64,000 nt of DNA from Euclidia mi (Eukaryota; Arthropoda; Insecta; Lepidoptera; Erebidae). A program made the position numbers and the translations under genes. Positions 23,042-34,312 of the stretch are shown in pieces; position 1 is the first letter of the stretch, and each line of letters starts with the position of its first letter. Location of the stretch: assembly GCA_944739405.2 (NCBI GenBank), contig OX123182.2, positions 103,271,279 through 103,335,278 of the forward strand, given 5' to 3'. The notes beneath the pieces were generated by a model, which had not been told where the DNA came from, searched no databases, and saw only the letters and a list, made by a program, of their open reading frames with translations.

Positions 23042-24539
23042 TAGCCATAAAATATTACATGCAAAATTGTTTATGTTGGTGACCCATAAAGGTCATTGAA
23101 CGTAATCCGGTCCCGAAAATTAATGAGAATGATATCAAATAAATTAGGGACAAATAAATTATTATTTTTTCCAAATCACAATCCTTTATAATTCATATAG
23201 GTTACAAAGCAACACTTGTGAAAGTCAATTATTTTTTTACAGCCGGATTCAGGATGGTCGAAGAGCCTGGAAGAAACTCATGCCACTGTTTTAAAACCAG
23301 AATCTCAAATAATTCTTTTTACTTAACCGGTTTTATAGTCTTAAATAATGCAAAAGACAAATTAATCTGGTTGCACAATCAATAACGACCTACGTTACGT
23401 TGTAACATCCCGGAGAAGGCAGTTTGGCACATGTTCTGTGCCAAAGCAGAAAACACTTAGCCAAAAACTTTAGCAACTATTGAAGCATTCGCACTTTAGC
23501 ACTTATTACTTAAGCATGGAAAGTTAAAGTGAGTTCAAGAGGTAACATGAAGAGTAGTTTGCGTTGTAATTATAGACGAAAGAACGGACACTTAACTCGT
23601 AAAGTTTAATTGTGTTGCTTGTTACTACTTGGTACCGTAAACGAACATTGGTTTTGTGAAATGTAAACTTGAAGATTGTGATTTTGTGCAAATAAGCTTG
23701 TTTACCTTCGAAGATTGGGTTCACAATATACCGCAAGTGAGAGAGGTGTTTTAAAGTACCTATGTATTATATTAAACTTTCAGTATTACTTATCAACATA
23801 CACCAAGTCTTACTAAAGTCTGTCATTTTCTATTGGCACAATTTAAAAAGTACTAGCTTTAACCCGTGGTTTCACCCGCGTAGGTATCGGGAACCCATAT
23901 TCCTTCACAGGTAATACGGAGGAAAAGTCCGTGTTCGAAGTTGATGTACGCTTTATTACTGCAACCTTTCATCAAGTTAAGTATTTATTACATAAAAGAG
24001 TAACAAACTTCCATACAAGAATGTTATAATAGCTGTAAGATGAAATCTATAAATAAGCAAAGATCTGTTGTACATGTACTCACCTTTAATAATTTAAATT
24101 TAAGCTAACACTAGCAATAACAGTGACAGCACACCGAGGCATATTTAACACTCAAAATTAAGATGAAGGATTCAGTCCTAATCTCCAAAACGATGACCTA
24201 ATCACGTTTTTATACCAAACTAAAATAAATTTTACCTGAACGAGGAAAGTTCTCTAGGGAAATTAAAAACACAAAATGCCTTTGAAATTTTGATAAAAAT
24301 GTCAACGAACATAGTCTAGCCTTCAAATGCTTTTAGTGTTATAAGAAAGCTTGATTTAAAATTGCTAATCGTGTTTAAGGCTTTTATATTTAAACAATAT
24401 AAATTAAACAAAAAATAAAACAACTTTAGAGACTGGATGTTTTATTACAGAAGTTTGGACTAATAACTTTGGACATTAAAGGGTACAAGCCACTACTAAT
24501 CGGCATATAATAAAATAAATATTTGTTGCTTTTTGTAGC
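23042..24539. other. mostly unannotated; LEP-type repeat start near 23857
   Basis: At about 23857 ACTAGCTTTAACCCGTGGTTTCACCCGCG resembles the 5' part of LEP1-like lepidopteran repeats and decays after about 100 bp (only the first half is given weight). Otherwise AT-rich without genes. Confidence 0.35.
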
Positions 24540-24770
24540 ACTCATAGCAACCCTTGGCTTGCCGTTCGTAACAGATCGGCAAAGTTAAGCAACGCTTGCA
24601 CAGTTTACCACTTGGATAGGTGAACGTGTGTGGCATTTTACATCTGAGTGCTACTGTGCTTCGGAGGGTACATCGATCCCGGTTCTTGTCTATGGATTAG
24701 GATCGTTTGGCCATTTCGGAGGCCTTCGGGTGGCCTGAAAACTCCGACACTAGAGTTGGCCACACACACA
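24540..24770 (+). mobile_element. 5S rRNA-headed SINE (or 5S pseudogene)
   Basis: The segment 24558-24640 aligns with the internal half of 5S rRNA: GATCGGCAAAGTTAAGCAACG at 24574-24593 (AAGTTAAGCAAC is the conserved A-box/intermediate region) and ACTTGGATAGGTGAAC at 24610-24625 (C box). The 5' third of 5S is not recognisable. The 3' part is unrelated to 5S and runs on to a (CA)n end near 24770. A 5S-derived pol III promoter joined to an unrelated tail is the SINE3 arrangement; a lone 5S pseudogene is the alternative. Confidence 0.6.
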
Positions 24771-24843
24771 CGACAAACAAACAGTTGCTTATAAAGTAGA
24801 TGTATTAGTAACAGTCAGAGTTATTTCATATTGTGTACAACAA

Positions 24844-24960
24844 AACAGCTGTGGCCTAGTGGAAAGACCAACAGACTGCTACGCAAAGTATCTCAGGTTC
24901 AAATCCACGATAGTCTCGAAGGACATGTAAGGTCTATCACCCAGCACTTGATCAGCGTGA
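24844..24960 (+). repeat. tRNA-headed SINE fragment
   Basis: GTGGCCTAGTGG (A box) and GGTTCAAATCC (B box) at tRNA spacing are followed by non-tRNA sequence with GATCAGCGTGAAGGAC, so this is a SINE and not a tRNA gene. Confidence 0.55.
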
Positions 24961-25045
24961 AGGACTAAAGGTCTAAGTCCACTTACACGACTGTGCTCCA
25001 ACACTGCTCCTACGCTACCCCGACCTAAACTAAGACGACTGCTCG

Positions 25046-25130
25046 CAGTCCACGAGGCGACAGCTAGCAGGCATCCAGTAGTCCACGCGGCGACAGCTAG
25101 CAGTCACCCAGTTGTCCACGCGCCGACCGC
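25046..25130. repeat. short tandem repeat, about 39-bp period
   Basis: Two to three copies of a GC-rich unit containing GGCGACAGCTAGCAG and GTCCACGCGGC. In reverse the unit encodes a CRRVDYWMTAS-like peptide. It is the cause of the small minus-strand frame here. Confidence 0.6.
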
Positions 25131-25246
25131 TTTCTTGTCGGAGATGCGGGCACCGTCCACCGAGCGGCGCCGTCGCGGCGACTGCTAGCCAATTGCTAGT
25201 TGCCAATTTAAATAACATCTAAAGAGCAATACTTAAAGCTCATTAT

Positions 25247-25925
25247 CATCCGCCTGCCGTAGTCCACTGCTGGATATAGGATTCTACAATGGCACGCCAA
25301 TGAGCCCGATATAAAGCCGATATTTTTTAAATATATTATTTTTGTTGGGTGGGAGCATCGTTGTGTAAGTGCTGAGTCCTTAAGGCCTAATTACTCCCAT
25401 AGGTGGCTTATGACTGCTGAGCAATGGGGCAGTTTATAAAGAACGTTGATGTTATAGTGTGTCGAATTATGTGTATTAAAACGACGAAACTGTTCGAAAG
25501 TAAATTTGTTGAACCTGAACAAACGATATTTCAATTGTAATCAGATGTATGAGAAATCGATGGATGGTGATATTATAGCTTATATCATATATCATAGTTG
25601 TAAATTCTAGACCTTTCAGATCTAATTGTTTTATGTATTGATGTATGAGTTGTTCTTATCGAAAAGCGGAGTAATACTCTTGCAAAATTCAGCGATTGAA
25701 TCTTTCTGATGTCTGTTACTTACGGGACCCAAATAAAGCCGCGGCATCTAGGACGGATTATTGTCGTTATTCAGATAAATTGGTAATACGAAAGAACTTT
25801 CCTAATTATACTCAGAAGCTTTTCAAATTCGGATTGTCGTAAGTAATAGGCCGTAAGAATATTGATTTTTGATTAAAATATAAGTTATACAAACTGAGGC
25901 AGCATAGTTTGTATCACTTATATTT
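25247..25925. other. SINE 3' module then empty sequence
   Basis: About 25247-25310 is a minus-oriented CATCCGCCTGCCGTAGTCC-type SINE tail. The remainder shows no feature. Confidence 0.4.
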
Positions 25926-25994
25926 TAGGCAGCCTTATCATCCTCCTAGCGTTATCCCAGCTTCAATCTGGGATCCGCTTACTAGTCTAACCGG
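25926..25994 (-). repeat. 3' part of a SINE split by the 12-kb element
   Basis: Reverse complement of the 3' end of the SINE at 49809-50195 (CCGGTTAGACTAG, GATAACGCTA). Its missing 5' part continues at 38063-38345. Confidence 0.85.
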
Positions 25995-26579
25995 CAGGCC
26001 TATTCAGAATCTCACGACAACTAATCGAATCGTATGTCATCGGTACCGAAATCCAATCTAATGCGCTTTGTCAATGTTATTCAGAATCATTCGACTTCGG
26101 ATTCGGTTGGATTTTCGATAAGTCAATTTGATTTCGATAACACAATATGGTGCGTTTACTGAGTATGCTTGCATAGATAAATGTACACACGAAAGTACAA
26201 ATTATTCAAATATAATTAGCTTTGTAGAGGACTATTTTGATAATCTAGATTAAGATTAAAGCAAATTATATGACATCAATATTATATAAAAAAATATATT
26301 TATATAAATTAAAAATAAACACAACTAGGTATGTACCTATTCATGTCATTGAATGCAACCTATGAACAATACTTACTTCGTAAACACTAACCAATAAAAC
26401 GAGGGAAGAAGTTTTTGTACTTTTTGTCAAATTGTATTTTTTTTTTGTGTTTGATTCGGAAAGCGTCAAATTTTTAAGTGGTTACTTTACTATAAACTAA
26501 TATCGATAAAGAGATATAAGTGCAAACTTCTTCATTATGACAGTAACAAAAAGTGTTTAGAAAAAAAAGTGATGATATG

Positions 26580-28307
26580 ACGTGGAAGAAGACAGAAGCC
26601 GCTTGGGAAAGCATTTTTATTATAATGAATGATCGATCTGGAGGAACATTCAGGTCGACCAAGACTGCAATACCTTAGGAGCTGTATCGTCAGTATCAAA
26701 ACAGCGCCTCCACCAGATAATGTGGACTTGGAAAGTGTTGTTGACTCTGATGAACTGCCAGCTCAAGAAAGTCAAGGTAAGTTTAATGATTATTTATATA
26801 TAAGTAGGTATATAAAAGAGACCCATACTACCCAAGTAGTATTTCAGTCTCTTTAAGAGTTTACATTCGGTTCACTGGTGGACTTAGTGTTTATAAACTC
26901 TTATTTTGCTTCACGTGTGATGTGTAAGCTGTTTAAATGCAAACACTACTCTTTAAGCTGTTTATGGGCTGTACAGTCATGTAAATGTAGCCTTTCTTAC
27001 GGCTGTCAGCATTATAAGTAATACGACACTAATACCTTTTTAGTCAGCTTTCAGCTGATTAAGAACATTTTAAAAGACCACATATTATGGCATTTGATGT
27101 CTAGCGGTCTACCTGTATCATATTATATTGCTGGCCTTTTAATAGACCACATGTGAACAATTATGAAGGTGGTGGTACACATGTGAACCTTTATGAAGAT
27201 AACAACATTTTTATACCACACAAGTGAGCCTTAATGCAGAACTCTGCAGTATTATTGGTATTATGGTACACATGTGAACCTCCATGTAGGTCACAATTGT
27301 AATTTGGTGTTACAATGGTTCACACAAATGTCCACCATTTTCTTTTATTATAACCTAAATATTAACTAAAATATTTCGTATAACGATAGTTTTATAAAAT
27401 ACTACCTACAGTGTATTCCTGTTACATTTTTTGTTTCATGTTACAAATGTAATGTAATAAAATGACTTCTAGTCTAACTTGATACTGAAAAATAACAAAC
27501 TAAGAAAACCAACATTTTTCCTCCTGCCAATTTTAAATGTTTTTAAAGTATTCAAAGCATTTCTCATGAGGCGCGTGAGTTTTTAACAGTCAATATGTAT
27601 ATATTTCACAGTAAAGTTACATTCCCATATGGATGACACTGTTAGCATTTGTAAATACAGGTCCTTATTACCACTTTTAATATAAAATCCTCATTTATAA
27701 ATAGAGATAGAGTTTCTGCTTCTGATTTTATGATTATTAGCTTTGTTATAGCAATAGTTTAGGGTATGCGTGGTTCGGAAACTGCTTCATTCTGTTTTTG
27801 TAAGCAATTATTACTATTAAGCCTTTATAATTAGTCACTTGTTACTATCATTATTACTCACTTGTTACTCATTATTACTCACTAGTAGTCTTCTATGGCA
27901 CCATTAAGCAGCTTTGAGTTCACGGTTACCTCTTTTACTGCTGATGTAACACTATTATACAGCTACTGCGCAGCCATTTAAACTTAAGGCTGTCTAATTT
28001 GAGCCCAAACTGGTCCTATATGAGCTGTATAGCAAGCTATACAGCCCTTATACAGCTAACTAGTACAGCTTGTAGGGTAATTGTGAACCATACAGCCCAA
28101 AAATGCTACTTGGGTAGGACACAAACCTTTATTGCAGAACCATACTCCAAGAACTTAGGGTCCCAAGCCAACCTCACCTGCAAGGTGCATAGGGTTCCCA
28201 CCAAGAACTTAGGGTCCCAAGTGTACACTAATTTTTAAATTAATTTCACTTTTGTTTTCTTTGCAGCTAATGTACCAAGTGAATCACTACAAGGTATGGG
28301 AGTTTGA
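26580..28307 (+). pseudogene. possible spliced gene remnant (Myb/SANT-like?)
   Basis: At 26580-26776 one frame reads KKTEAAWESIFIIMNDRSGG, recalling insect zeste/Myb-SANT-like domains, while another continues as PPPDNVDLESVVDSDELPAQ. A frameshift thus seems to lie between. A good donor (CAAG/GTAAGT, 26777) and a pyrimidine-rich acceptor (TTTCTTTGCAG, 28266) would join this to a short exon ending at TGA 28305-28307. The intron (26777-28266) includes several ACACATGTGAACC-like repeats at about 27150-27300. It could be transposon-borne or a captured host fragment. Weak family evidence. Confidence 0.3.
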
Positions 28308-29699
28308 AGAAAAGGAGTGGAAGGAAGAGGAACATAATACAAAATAAAAAATTAATATTAAATGAATAAATGTTTATTTTGTTTCTTTAATTGACATTGA
28401 TTGCAATGTAATGTAGCACAATGCAGACAACTATTATAGCTTGCACACAAGCTAATTTTAATATGTTGGTGACATTAAAATTAGCTATTACTTGTCTAAG
28501 TACAGGTCATCTATTCTTGCACACAGCAAATCATCTTTCAACTATATTCCCTATTCCTATTATATGTCTCATTAAGTTTTCTGTGAGGGATGATGGGTTC
28601 AGAAAGGGTGTCAAAAGATATTGCTTTACTCATATCCGCTATCACCAAGAAGTAAGCCATCTCTAAATTGACCACTTCCAAGTCATTGTTTTAAAAGTGA
28701 ATTATTGAATATTATCTGATCATGGACAGATCCTGGCAATTTTGCTACAAAATCCAAGTATTTTAATAGGCTAATGCAAAACCACTTGAATATTAATCAA
28801 CAAATTTTCCTTTCTGTTTCTATAACTTCACCTGAATCACCTGAAATAATAAGTATTACTTTCATTTTAATATTGTACTAAGCAGGTATATATACATATA
28901 AGTAAATTAACATGTTGTGTCCTTGTCATGATAATGTTAAGAAATACGACGCACCGGGCGAGTACAATCTAGAGCTATGACATTTCATAAAAGCAATCTT
29001 GTAGTGTAGCTACTTCAGACGTCAGGGTATATAACTAAGTGTAGTTCAGCAATAACTGCAGTAACTTTCATAACAATACAGCATGCCATTGGTAGACTGT
29101 CACCACAAAGATCAGCCACACTTCTTAAGTGGGATGCAGTAGGTACTTAGCGAGATACCTAAGCCTAAGTATTATACTTGTTACTGTGGAAACTGCTTGA
29201 TAGGTACCTAAATAAATATTTTTATTAGGTACTTAAGTAGGTACCTACTTAATTATTGTCGTAACAGTAAACCACAGATTACTGATTCAATTCTGTGCAG
29301 TAAACTAATGAGTTGGTGTAACCTCTTGTTTAGATGTAGCAGTAGATTTGATAGGTTGTATCAGTTGTATTAGTAAAATCACTTGAATATGAAAAAAATA
29401 CCACTCATCTTTGCGATTTAGGGCTTATTTTAGGACGCGTTTACAAAATTAGTAGGTACAAATACAAAATCGCGTCACTACAGCGACACGGCGGCAACAG
29501 TACGTACTACGTACGGTAACTTGCGGAAATGTAGTTCAACTAAATAACTTTGAGACTTAGAATTTTTTGTGATATGTATCTATGTGTTATAGGCCTGGCT
29601 GTGCGAATTACGTACAAATAAGTTTCTTATAATTATATACCTAAATGGACATTATTACTTTATTTTTTCCATTATGTTGATTCAGGATATATTTCGGTA
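28308..29699. other. no recognisable feature
   Basis: AT-rich interior of the 12-kb unit; an AATAAA-like signal lies just after 28330 but nothing else is supported. Confidence 0.35.
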
Positions 29700-30800
29700 T
29701 TTAGATATTATTTTGTTTCTTGCGTTGAAATCTGGTAAGATTATGTGGACTGATGGCATACCATCCCATTCAAGTGTTGCGACTGGAACTCATAAAAGAG
29801 TAGACCTAGTTATGCCAGGTTGGGGCTCATTTTATTTGTTTTAGTGAGACCCTACCACTGGTACTAGTGAAGTAACCTTCCAGGGTTATTCAATGACTCT
29901 TGCTGGTACTCATGTGTGAGTAGAGCTAGGCATGCCGAGTTTGGGCTCATTTTGTTTGTACATAAGAGACCCTACCACTGGAACTTATGAAGTAACCTTC
30001 CATGGTTATTCAATGACTCTTGCTGGTACTCATGTGTGAGTAGAGCTAGGCATACCGAGTTTGGGCTCATTTTGTTTGTACATAAGAGACCCTACCACTG
30101 CATTTTATGAAGTAACCTTCCAGGATTATTCAATGACTCTTACTGGTACTCATATGTCAGTAGAGCTAGGCATGCCGAGTTTGGGTTCATTTTGTTTGTA
30201 CATAAGTGACCCTACCACTGGAACTTATGAAGTAACCTTCCAGGGTTATTCGATGACTCTTGCTGGTATTCATATGTGAGTAGAGCTAGGCATGCCGAGT
30301 TTGGGCTCATTTTGTTTGTACATAAGAGACCCAACCACTGCAACTTATGAAGTAACCTTCCAGGGTTATTCGATGACTATTGCTGGTTCTTATATGTGAG
30401 TAGAGCTAGGCATGCCGAGTTTGGGCTCATTTTGTTTGTACATAAGAAACCCAACCACTGCAACTTATGAAGTAACCTTTCAGGGTTATTCAATGGCTCT
30501 TGCTGGTTCTCATTTGTGAGTAGAGCTAGGCATGCCGAATTTGGGCTCATTTTGTTTGTACATAAGTGACCCTAGCACTGGAACTTATGAAGTAACCTTC
30601 CAGGGTTATTCGATGACTCTTGGTGGTACTCATATGGAAGTAAAGCTAGGCATGCCGAGTTTGGGCTCATTTTGTTTGTACATAAGAGACCCTACCACTG
30701 AAAGGTTACTTCATAAGTTCCAGTGGTAGGGTCTCTTATGTACAAACAAAATGAGCCCAAACTCGGCATGCCTAGCTCTACTCACATACGAGTACCAGTA
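29700..30800. repeat. 120-bp tandem array with an inverted terminal copy
   Basis: The phrase TTGGGCTCATTTTGTTTG recurs at 29941, 30061, 30181, 30301, 30421, 30541 and 30661, exactly every 120 bp, with a degenerate first copy at 29821 and traces earlier. At about 30703 the array reverses: 30703-30800 is the reverse complement of the unit, so the last direct copy and this piece form a large palindrome. The period is 40 codons and one frame repeats GSFCLYIRDPTTGTYEV, but most units have an in-frame TGA. I treat it as a minisatellite and not a gene. Confidence 0.9.
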
Positions 30801-31013
30801 AGTAGTTTTTTATAATAGACAATTTTAAAAGTAATAGAAAAATAAATAAGAAGACGGCAGTGACGGGACGCGAAGCCAGCCCCTTGGCGACGGCCTGTCA
30901 CCAAAATAAACATAAACATGTCAAAACAAACTACATATAATAATATCAAATTTATTGTGTCGTTTTAATTTTAAGGTTTCATAATATCTTCGAAACACTA
31001 TATATAAATATAT

Positions 31014-33899
31014 ATGCTATCGACAAGTGATGGCATTTGTGATGCGGAAGGAGGTGCCTCAAATCAATCTGCCACATCGCTGACTAACCTGGTGCGCTGC
31101 CCAGCTTGTTCCCAGGCTCGGTTTTTTAAAGGTAAGCGGGGCTTGAGAGTATATTTTGGTAAAGTGCACAAAAATCAAAATGTACTTCCTGGCCCTGATA
31201 CTACTCCACAATCTAGCTCTTCCCAAATTCCATTTTGGCAACATCTAGGTACATTAAAAAATTCCATTCCGGTATTAAAGCGAGTTCCACGTGGCGCGAG
31301 ACCAGCTGTCGCTCAGAGTTTAGCTGATTGTATTGGTCTCGTCATCCGTGAGAACTCCAAAACAGCCTGGGAACAGTTGCTTACCTTTCCTTACAGGATT
31401 TTACACGTTGATAGCAATAGAATAACACAAAAATCTTTGACAAGCCAAATTAAGGAGAAATGTTGTAATTCTGACACGAATTTCGACCAAAAATTTACCA
31501 CCAATAGATTTAATAAAACAATTTATCAACGTGTAGAATCAAAACTAAGGGATGGTGACATTCGGGGAGCGTCTAGGTTATTATTTAGTAGCGATGTGGT
31601 GGCGCCTTGCTCTGCAGACACACTTGCAGGTTTGCAGAGCAAGCACCCAGCGCCATCTAATGACCTCTCTTTCCCCGACATGCCCGACGAAGGTTCTGAT
31701 TGTCTTAATGTTTCAGCCAAGGACGTACTTGAAGCCGTATGTTCCTTCCAAAGTGGATCTGCTGGCGGCACTGATGGCTTGACACCTCAACACCTGAAAG
31801 ACCTCGTGTGTGCAAGTGCTGGGGACGCCGGTGATGCACTTTTGAGGGAACTAACGGCTTTAATGAATCTTATGCTCTCCGGCAATGTGGTCACAGATGT
31901 CATTGACGTATTGTATGGGGCCAACTTGTGCGCCCTGCGCAAGAAAGATGGTGGCATCCGACCCATTGCCGTAGGGTGTACTTACAGACGTATGGCAGCC
32001 AAATTATGTTGCAAATATTACAGTGCCACTTTGGCCCATAAATTTCAGCCAATTCAACTGGGCTTTGGCTCAAAAGGAGGCTGTGAGGCTGCCATACATG
32101 CGCTGTCTACGTTCCTTGGCTGCGGCGAAAGTGAGGTCATTTTAAAGATTGATTTGAAGAATGCCTTCAACTCAGTGAATAGGGACACCTTGCTGTCACA
32201 AGCCAAACTTGAAACACCCAAAATTTTCAAATATCTTTGGCAATGCTATAGGCATCCATCCAAATTAATTTATAAGGACAATTCATTAGAATCTGCAGTT
32301 GGTTGTCAGCAAGGTGACCCTCTCGGGCCAGTCATATTTAGTTTAGCCATTCATCCCATTATAACACAAATCAATTCGAAATTAAACATCTGGTACTTGG
32401 ATGACGGGACTCTTGGAGGCGATGTAGCCACGGTTCTACAAGATTTAGAATTTTTAAAAAATCAGTTTAGCACTATCGGCTTAGAACTAAATTCCAATAA
32501 ATGTGAAATTTTTATAAATGACTCATTAGAACACTCATCGGTACTTTCAAAATTTAATTCTTTGACGCCCAATATAAAAGTAATCACTAAATCTTCCTTT
32601 CGCCTACTCGGGTCCCCCATTTCTGAAGAAGCTTTTGAAACTTTTGTAAATGAGAAAATTCAAAATTTCTGTGAATCTTCAGAACGGCTAAGCAAAATCA
32701 ATTTACATTCGGCTTACACAATTATTCGGCATTGCCTCTTCACTCCAAAATTCACACATTTTCTGCGGTCATCTCCCTTTTGGAAACATTCATCTCTTTT
32801 GGAAACCATAGATAATGTGATTCGAAACACTTTGAGCAAAATTCTAAATCTTAACATGAACGAGCGAGTGTGGCTTCAAGCAACTTTACCAGTTCGTTTG
32901 GGCGGCCTCGGCGTTCGCAAAATTACCGATGTCAGTTTGCCAGCGTTTTTGTCCTCGGTCCATGGCACTGAGGAATTGACCAGGAAAATTTTAGAACCCA
33001 CACTGGTTAATTCCGAGGTGCCGTGTAAGACTGATGCCATAAACGCTTGGAAAATGGCTTGCCCGAGCTCTGACTTGCCCCGAAATCTTTTCTCTCAGAG
33101 ACAATGGGACGGGCCCCTCTGCAGCAAGATTAGAGATAATCTATTAACTACTGCTTCTGGTGTTGCAGAGCGCGCCCGTTTATTGGCTGTGGGAGAGTGG
33201 GAATCGGGGCTATGGCTTCATGCGCTTCCATCGTCCAATATAGGAACTATGTTGGACGATACTACATTCCGCATCGCCTCTTGCCTTCGCTTGGGTGCTG
33301 TCTGTGTTTCTCCGCATCGTTGTAACTGTGGGGAACCCGTCGACAGCCTTGGCCACCATGGCCTATCATGCAGCAGAAGTGCAGGGCGTATTTCCAGACA
33401 CGCCCATATTAATGACATAATCCGTCGTGCTCTTTCCACCGCTGGTGTACCAGCTCATCTTGAACCTAATGGTCTGGTACGTGACGATGGGAAGAGACCA
33501 GACGGTATGTCATTATTACCTTGGAAGATGGGTAGGCCTCTGGTGTGGGACGCAACCTGCGTCGATACCCTTGCGCCATCACATCTTCTAAGTACAGCTG
33601 GGTCAGCTGGCGCTGCTGCTGCATCGGCGGAGACCCTCAAACGGCGCAAATATCAAAATCTAATTGGAAATTACGTTTTTGAGCCGTTTGGGGTCGAAAC
33701 GCTTGGGCCATGGGGCCCGAGTGCTCGTGCTCTATACAGAGCAATAGCAAAAAGGCTGATCGATTCTTCCCATGACCAGAAGGCTGGCCTATTTTTCGCA
33801 GAGAGAATAAGCATTGCCATCCAGCGTGGCAATGCTGCCAGTCTTCTGGGCACGCTACCAGTAGACAGCGTTGCGGAAGAATTCTTGGACGCAGTATAG
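31014..33899 (+). CDS. R2-like LINE protein: zinc finger, RT, restriction-like endonuclease
   Basis: A single intact 961-codon ORF. N-terminal C2H2-like finger: C29-x2-C32 ... H52, with Tyr47 where the first His is expected. RT: SAGGTDGLTPQHL, motif A LKIDLKNAFNSVN (D380), motif B GCQQGDPLGP and active site YLDD at 461-464, not the common FADD. C-terminal knuckle C770-x-C772-x8-H781-x4-C786, then a restriction-like endonuclease signature RPDG (P829, D830) ... VWDAT (D846). The order finger-RT-knuckle-PD..D is that of R2-group elements, which nick a target and prime cDNA synthesis there. 3'-end fragments recur at 11316 and 58998. The coding RNA is rich in long hairpins. Clade assignment beyond R2-like is uncertain. 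Confidence 0.85.
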   Translation: MLSTSDGICDAEGGASNQSATSLTNLVRCPACSQARFFKGKRGLRVYFGKVHKNQNVLPGPDTTPQSSSSQIPFWQHLGTLKNSIPVLKRVPRGARPAVAQSLADCIGLVIRENSKTAWEQLLTFPYRILHVDSNRITQKSLTSQIKEKCCNSDTNFDQKFTTNRFNKTIYQRVESKLRDGDIRGASRLLFSSDVVAPCSADTLAGLQSKHPAPSNDLSFPDMPDEGSDCLNVSAKDVLEAVCSFQSGSAGGTDGLTPQHLKDLVCASAGDAGDALLRELTALMNLMLSGNVVTDVIDVLYGANLCALRKKDGGIRPIAVGCTYRRMAAKLCCKYYSATLAHKFQPIQLGFGSKGGCEAAIHALSTFLGCGESEVILKIDLKNAFNSVNRDTLLSQAKLETPKIFKYLWQCYRHPSKLIYKDNSLESAVGCQQGDPLGPVIFSLAIHPIITQINSKLNIWYLDDGTLGGDVATVLQDLEFLKNQFSTIGLELNSNKCEIFINDSLEHSSVLSKFNSLTPNIKVITKSSFRLLGSPISEEAFETFVNEKIQNFCESSERLSKINLHSAYTIIRHCLFTPKFTHFLRSSPFWKHSSLLETIDNVIRNTLSKILNLNMNERVWLQATLPVRLGGLGVRKITDVSLPAFLSSVHGTEELTRKILEPTLVNSEVPCKTDAINAWKMACPSSDLPRNLFSQRQWDGPLCSKIRDNLLTTASGVAERARLLAVGEWESGLWLHALPSSNIGTMLDDTTFRIASCLRLGAVCVSPHRCNCGEPVDSLGHHGLSCSRSAGRISRHAHINDIIRRALSTAGVPAHLEPNGLVRDDGKRPDGMSLLPWKMGRPLVWDATCVDTLAPSHLLSTAGSAGAAAASAETLKRRKYQNLIGNYVFEPFGVETLGPWGPSARALYRAIAKRLIDSSHDQKAGLFFAERISIAIQRGNAASLLGTLPVDSVAEEFLDAV
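31397..31540 (+). other. long inverted repeat in the R2-like coding sequence
   Basis: 31397-31413 (GATTTTACACGTTGATA) pairs with 31524-31540: 17 bp, one U.G pair. Further stems in the same ORF: 31606-31619/31630-31643 (14 bp, one wobble), 31925-31932/31936-31943, 33108-33126/33161-33180 (7 + 10 bp) enclosing 33127-33132/33137-33142, and 33230-33243/33247-33260 (14 bp, 3-nt loop). Confidence 0.8.
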
Positions 33900-34281
33900 C
33901 ATATATATTATTATATATTTTTTCGTTTTCGTTGTTTTCCTTTTGTTCCTTTTTTTTTCTTAATTTTAGATTAGTTTTAGGTTTAGCTTTAAATTTAATT
34001 ATAATAATGTATACCTATGTTCAGTATCAAATTGATTTTAGCGAATATTTTGTATTCGTATATTGCTTTTTTCGTCTTCGGGCTGCAGCGACAAGCTACA
34101 TAGAGTCCACTCCCGACGACGGCGCTCAAGCGCAGACTGAGATCTCATTGCAGAATTTGGATATATAAATCAAGAAAGTGGCTAAATTAAACGAACCTTA
34201 TTGCCACACATTAAGACACACGTATGCGAGCAAAATAGAAGAAAAATGTAAGATGATTTTTTGCTTTTTTTTTGAGTCAAT

Positions 34282-34283
<2 letters not shown>
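33900..34283 (+). other. R2-like 3' flank with a possible exon
   Basis: T-rich sequence after the stop resembles the 3' flank of the other R2-like copies (TTTAGGTTTAG). At 34088 a pyrimidine-rich tract ends in GGGCTGCAG, and the following 34089-34168 is open to TAA (TSYIESTPDDGAQAQTEISL), so it could be a terminal exon of a gene carried by the 12-kb unit. This is only a possibility. Confidence 0.25.

Positions 34284-34312
<29 letters not shown>

Noticed and set aside
24558..24640. functional 5S rRNA gene
   Set aside because: Only the internal part of 5S is recognisable, with many differences and an unrelated 3' part.
29820..30800. CRISPR array or repeat-protein gene
   Set aside because: Units are 120 bp without distinct spacers, and most units contain an in-frame stop; it is a minisatellite.
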